Positions 60,372 to 64,000 of a DNA stretch of 64,000 bases are shown piece by piece. The first letter of the stretch is position 1; each line of letters begins with the position of its first letter. Both the position numbers and the translations under genes were made by a program. Source of the stretch: Terfezia claveryi (lineage: Eukaryota > Ascomycota > Pezizomycetes > Pezizales > Pezizaceae); the NCBI GenBank assembly GCA_015179025.1, contig WHUX01000007.1, positions 372,001-436,000 on the forward strand, read 5' to 3'. The notes beneath the pieces are model-generated. The model was not told the DNA's origin and searched no databases. It saw only the letters and a list, made by a program, of their open reading frames with translations.

Positions 60372-61644
60372 CTACTCAATCATCATATCATCATCCATAA
60401 CTGGTGCTGCGCCCGCGTCCACCGCCCCTCCATTCTGCTCCTGTTCTCCCCCCGTCTCACCCGTATTCTCATTCCAATAATTACTCATCTCCTCGTCCAA
60501 CTCCTCAATCGTCTTTCTCGGTCTCCTGCTCCCACTAGTCTTCCCCTCACCAATACCCGCCCCCCCTCCACCAACATTACCACCGTTACCACCTCTTCGT
60601 CCTCTGTCACCCCTCCGCCTATCACCATCTCTTCTCCTATCCCTCCCCCCATCACCCCTATCCACAATCGGCCTATCTCTCCTCTCCCTCTCCCTAACCC
60701 TATCCCTTTCCTCAGGAACATACCGATCAATCTTACTTCCCCTCCCGGACGGCCTAACCCGCTCTCTATCCCTATCTCTTGTTCTATCTACAGGCGATAA
60801 ACTCCTCGGTCTCTCTACTCTTTCAAACAAACTTCTTCCCGCATTCGGGTTTGATGCGAAGGATGCAGCGGGGGATGAGATAATACTCAGCCGGATTGGC
60901 TGACCATGGGCGTTTGCACCGTCGAATTCATCGATGGCATGGCGGGCGTCCCGCTCGCGTTCGTAGGTTACGTAGGCGATTCCTTCAGAGCGGCCGGCGC
61001 GGTCGTATTTCAGTTGAACGGAGAGGGTGGGGGCGATGCGATTGAAGAGGCTCTGTTTGAAGGGAGGGGGGGATCAAGTTAGGATAGGATAGGTGGCTAG
61101 TGAGGACAGTGGAGACGAACAGTGAGATCTTCTTGACCTAATTCGTAATGTAGGTTCTCAACACGGAGGCGAGCGGCCCCTGGAGGTCTATCTCGCAAAT
61201 TGAAGGTTAGTCTGGTACGAGGTTCCCATTCTTTGACAAGGGACATACAATCTCCCCCCCTCATCCCTTCCGTCTCTCCTCCCACCGGCATGCCCATTCC
61301 CGTTCCTTTCCCGCCCACGCGACGACCCCCCCATATCATCTACCCCCGGTACAATTAGTATCCATGGAAATTCCATATTCGCTAAGGTATAGGTAGACTC
61401 ACGATCTTCATCATACCGATCATGCACCCATGCGCCCCCAGACCCAGCCCTCTCCCCTCGATCTCGATCTCCATTTCGCGATGATGATTGCTCGGGCTAT
61501 ATGGTGACAACAGTGGCCGGAAATGCGGACGCGTTTATGTGTTAGTATAAGCTCATAGTCAGTTGGTACCGGTTTCTTGCTTTTTTTTTTTTTTTTCCCG
61601 CCTTCTTGTGAGTTCACTCCTTGGCTGTTCCCCCACCCCTCCAT
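60372..61644 (-). CDS. YRA1: ALY/REF (Yra1) mRNA-export adaptor with RRM, 5 exons
   Basis: Exons are 61644-61570, 61496-61403, 61339-61249, 61187-61121 and 61052-60372, giving 335 residues in consistent phase. The RRM reads ARLRVENLHYELGQEDL, then SLFNRIAP, LKYDRAGRSEGIAYVTY and FDGANAHGQPIRLS (about residues 65-140). The flanks are RG/RD-rich, as in ALY proteins. The C-terminal motif RRPRKTIEELDEEMSNYW is the UAP56/Sub2-binding box. The protein would load onto spliced mRNA with the TREX complex and pass it to the export receptor. The intron at 61188-61248 has a CTAAC branch site inside a copy of the dispersed ACCAGACTA word. The first exon is less certain: it contains a run of 16 A in the coding sense (61596-61581), giving five lysines, and the start at 61644 is only the best candidate. 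Splicing from exon 2 on is well supported. Confidence 0.88.
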
Positions 61645-62601
61645 TCACCCAGCGGATTGGGACGGAGGATATTATTAAAGGAGGAAAAGGAGGAAAGATG
61701 AAGCAGAAGAGGTGGTGGTGGTTGCAGTGGATTCGTCCCCATTGGTGGTGGAGGGCAGCATGTAAGGATGGAAAGTGGACAGTGGTACAACAGGATGAAG
61801 AGGAGGAGCAAAGAAGACGAATTGAACGGCAAGCACACAACATGGGAGATGGATGTCAAAAGGATGCGAAGTAGGAGTAGGAGGGGAGAGGAGAAGGAGG
61901 AGGAGGGCTAAGGGTAACACGCCTGTTTCCTCTCCAGGTTCAACACCACGATTAACATCCTGCCACCCACCTCCTCGCTGAGATCTAGTTCGAACTGACC
62001 TTTCTGACACCTCGTGAATTGCCGCCTCTGGGGCCACGCCTATTTCTGTCACCGCGACGCTGCGACTGGTGCCCGTGACTCATCAGTGTCGTGTTTCATT
62101 GAGAAGGTGGTGCACTGTACACACCTGTCGTTCGCGGACAACTTCGTCCAGTGATTTATCCATTAGGGAGGGTGCTGTTGGAGCACGGTGCAAAAAGCGA
62201 ACGTGTGAGGGTACTCCGTATCTGGCCGCGTATATTTATCTATACGGATGCCTTGCGAGCAAAACAGATATGCGGCGAGATGCTTGGTTGGATGAGGCCA
62301 GATGTTGATGGACCGCGGTGTGCGTGCTTCCAAGGCAAAATGCTGTTGCATGCAGTACGTACTATGCAGCCTCAGCCGTGCATACTGCCCTTGGCGAATG
62401 CGCACGTGTGCCGTGCATATCCGACTCAGTCTACTTGCAATATCACCCTATCGCGTTACACGAATCGAAGCGTGGATACTGATGCTAGATGCTATTCATA
62501 TTCCAAACAGCCCAGAGCCGCTATGTGATTACAATGTCCTCGTCAAAGTTCCGTACAGTGTTCCGTGCCAGCACAAGAGCAATAGTGATGCACAGCATAA
62601 A
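61645..62601. other. Intergenic region
   Basis: About 950 bases between two minus-strand genes: promoter of the ALY gene (G-rich, with GGTGGTGG runs near 61710-61755) and the 3' untranslated region of the BAR-SH3 gene. Open frames in it have no motif. Confidence 0.4.
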
Positions 62602-64000
62602 TCACTGCTGCATGGTATAGTTGGCTGGAAACTCCCCCTTCCTACCATCAAGCTCGCCTTCCCACCAATCTATGTGTATGTTAGCGGCAAGGACATGGCC
62701 ACGGCTGCATGGTTGCCAGGAGAAACTCACCATCGACGCAATCCGTTTTTCTAGTCACCTTAATCTTGTCCCCCTCCTTGAAGCTGAGGTCACCCGCGGC
62801 CTGGCCCTGGAAAGTGTACAGTGCCGTCACATACACCGTATCATCAAGGTGTTTTGGCTTTGGCTTTGGTGGCGGGGGTGGGGGCTTCTTCTTTGCCGCT
62901 ATGGCACTCATAGTGCCCGCCGAGGACATCACCGAATGCACAGAATGCACAGAATGCACCGAGTGCGGCGAGTGCCCGCTCGTGGGCCGCAAATTCTGTC
63001 TCGAGTTCAATTCCGCCGTAAGAGAGCTCTGCATCGCGTTGTTCACTTGGCTACTGCTGACAGATCTGTATGGGGGAGGCTTCGAGGCCCCAAGCTGAGA
63101 CCTGGCATCCTCAAAGCTGGTCATAGAGCTCTCTGTTGCATGGCTCTCGCTCTTAGCAGAGTACCTCGAGCTTGAGCTTGTTGGCCGCAACCGAGTCCAA
63201 TCCGGCTTTCCATCTTGGCCTGACCCCACAGCAAGGTGACCGGCAGAGACCACACGGCTGGTTTGCGGCTTAGTAGAGCCTTCATAGACAGAAAGATTCG
63301 AGAATGACTTTTGTGGTCGGATACTCTCCGATGGTGGGGGCGGCTTATTTCCAGGAAGAGGCGGGGGCGGAGACTCATCTCGGGCTCTACGGAAAGACAA
63401 GTTCGAGGTTGAAGCCCTGCTACTCAAGCCGGGCCTGCCGCTTGGAGCCACCGTCCCCCGTTCAGTCGCAGTATCACCACTTGTCGATGACGCCCTCCCG
63501 CTTGGCATTCCGGTGTGCGAGCTCGGTGGTTGCGACGGGGGAGGGGGCGGCCCCCCCCTTTTAAACTTGCTTGGCAAAGGCACAATTGATTTTGAAGCAG
63601 CCGGCTGGTTCATCGGCATTCGCACAGTTTTACCCTGCTTGATCATGACGATGTTCTCTTCGACCTGGCGCTTGATTGGTTCAAAGACCTCTTCCCATTG
63701 TTCAACTAGCATATTGCTCTGTTCATAGCCAGTCTCTTGAGCGTACTGGACCAGTAGCGTATATGACCGGCCGAGAATCTGAACCTGACCCTCCATAAGG
63801 GTCTGGAGGAGTAATGATATGGCTTCCTCTACCTTGTCGAGAAGTGCGGGAACCCATTCCAAAAACCTCTCATCTTCATTTTGATATATCTAGTCATTTC
63901 CCTCAGTCAAGTCCATTGTGAGGATTCATTTGAGGCTCGGAAAGTTACCAACCGTAGTAGCAGCTTCTAGATTAGCCTCCGCCTTTGCAAGGACAGCATT
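62602..64000 (-). CDS. BAR-SH3 protein (Rvs167/amphiphysin-like), 5' end beyond window
   Basis: Partial gene. Exons visible on the minus strand are 64000-63953 (continues off the edge), 63889-62731 and 62669-62602, with introns of 63 and 61 nt; at least 424 residues. The N-terminal visible part, AKAEANLEAATTIYQNEDERF then LPALLDKVEE-like helices and QVQILGRSYTLLVQYAQE, looks like the last helix of a BAR domain, which bends membranes. A long proline-rich linker follows (SKFKRGGPPPPPSQPPSS, PPPPLPGNKPPPP) with a short HSV triplet repeat. The C-terminal SH3 domain reads ALYTFQGQAAGDLSFKEGD, then DDWWEGELDGRKGEFPANYTMQQ; its last part comes from the final small exon. Such proteins link actin patches to endocytic vesicles and bind WASP/verprolin. 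Whether it is the Rvs167 orthologue or another BAR-SH3 paralogue cannot be told without the 5' exons. Confidence 0.8.

Noticed and set aside
60285..60800. Long plus-strand frame opposite the ALY C-terminus
   Set aside because: It is the complement of the arginine/aspartate-rich coding sequence and encodes only proline/serine low complexity.
62709..63175. Long plus-strand frames opposite the BAR-SH3 gene
   Set aside because: They mirror the proline- and serine-rich coding strand of a well-supported gene; no independent motif.
1..64000. CRISPR arrays, bacterial operons, ribosome binding sites, rRNA genes
   Set aside because: The window is clearly fungal nuclear DNA with GT-AG introns. There are no evenly spaced identical repeats and no rRNA-like stretch. 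The dispersed CCAGACTA word is not regularly spaced and is not an array.
1..64000. Secondary-metabolite or defence cluster
   Set aside because: No polyketide synthase, peptide synthetase, terpene cyclase, P450 or NLR/HET domain is visible. The neighbouring genes belong to unrelated housekeeping and trafficking pathways.

Overview
This window is a piece of a filamentous ascomycete (Pezizomycotina) genome. The evidence is: short GT-AG introns, mostly 50-80 nt and many with a CTAAC/CTAAT-like branch site, in nearly every gene; families typical of this group (PFA5-type palmitoyltransferase, PrB/PepC-type vacuolar subtilase, a fungal-only ICRYLG-type protein, BEACH/BPH1, a Cid13-like nucleotidyltransferase); and no bacterial operon structure. 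Thirteen genes can be modelled or part-modelled with some confidence. That is sparse for such a fungus, and most of the rest is long, apparently non-coding DNA. The class cannot be fixed from sequence alone; the sparse layout would suit an early-diverging lineage such as Pezizomycetes, but this is a guess.

Left part (1-13.7 kb), minus-strand genes: a four-exon fungal ICRYLG-domain protein (2267-3123), a tail-anchored inositol-polyphosphate 5-phosphatase like yeast Inp54 (4394-5725), a DUF8035-like protein (6241-7258) and a small cysteine-rich protein (10192-10641). Next, on the plus strand, come a PFA5-like DHHC palmitoyltransferase (13658-15498, with an unresolved frame break), Cu/Zn superoxide dismutase (17103-17751) and the Tudor-SN nuclease (18214-21297).

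Middle (25-42 kb): a BAX-inhibitor/LFG-type seven-span membrane protein (25128-26240, minus), a serine/proline-rich conserved fungal protein (28085-29590, minus), a small single-pass membrane protein (32907-33322, minus) and a Cid13-like poly(A)/poly(U) polymerase (38113-41983, plus).

Right part (46-64 kb): a vacuolar subtilisin (46238-47889, minus), a 2,544-residue BEACH/WD40 protein (49544-57734, plus), an ALY/REF/Yra1 mRNA-export adaptor (60372-61644, minus) and the 3' part of a BAR-SH3 endocytic adaptor that runs off the right edge (62602-64000, minus). The genes look like independent housekeeping and trafficking/RNA-metabolism genes. They are not a metabolic or defence cluster.

The most unusual signal is not a gene. 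A short word, core ACCAGACTA / TAGTCTGGT with the full form GTGCCAACCAGACTA, occurs exactly 17 times in the window plus several near copies, always outside exons. It is often arranged as a perfect or near-perfect inverted repeat. It looks like a dispersed palindromic mini-repeat or MITE-derived family. Exon boundaries below were read by eye from splice signals and reading frames; no database search was run.
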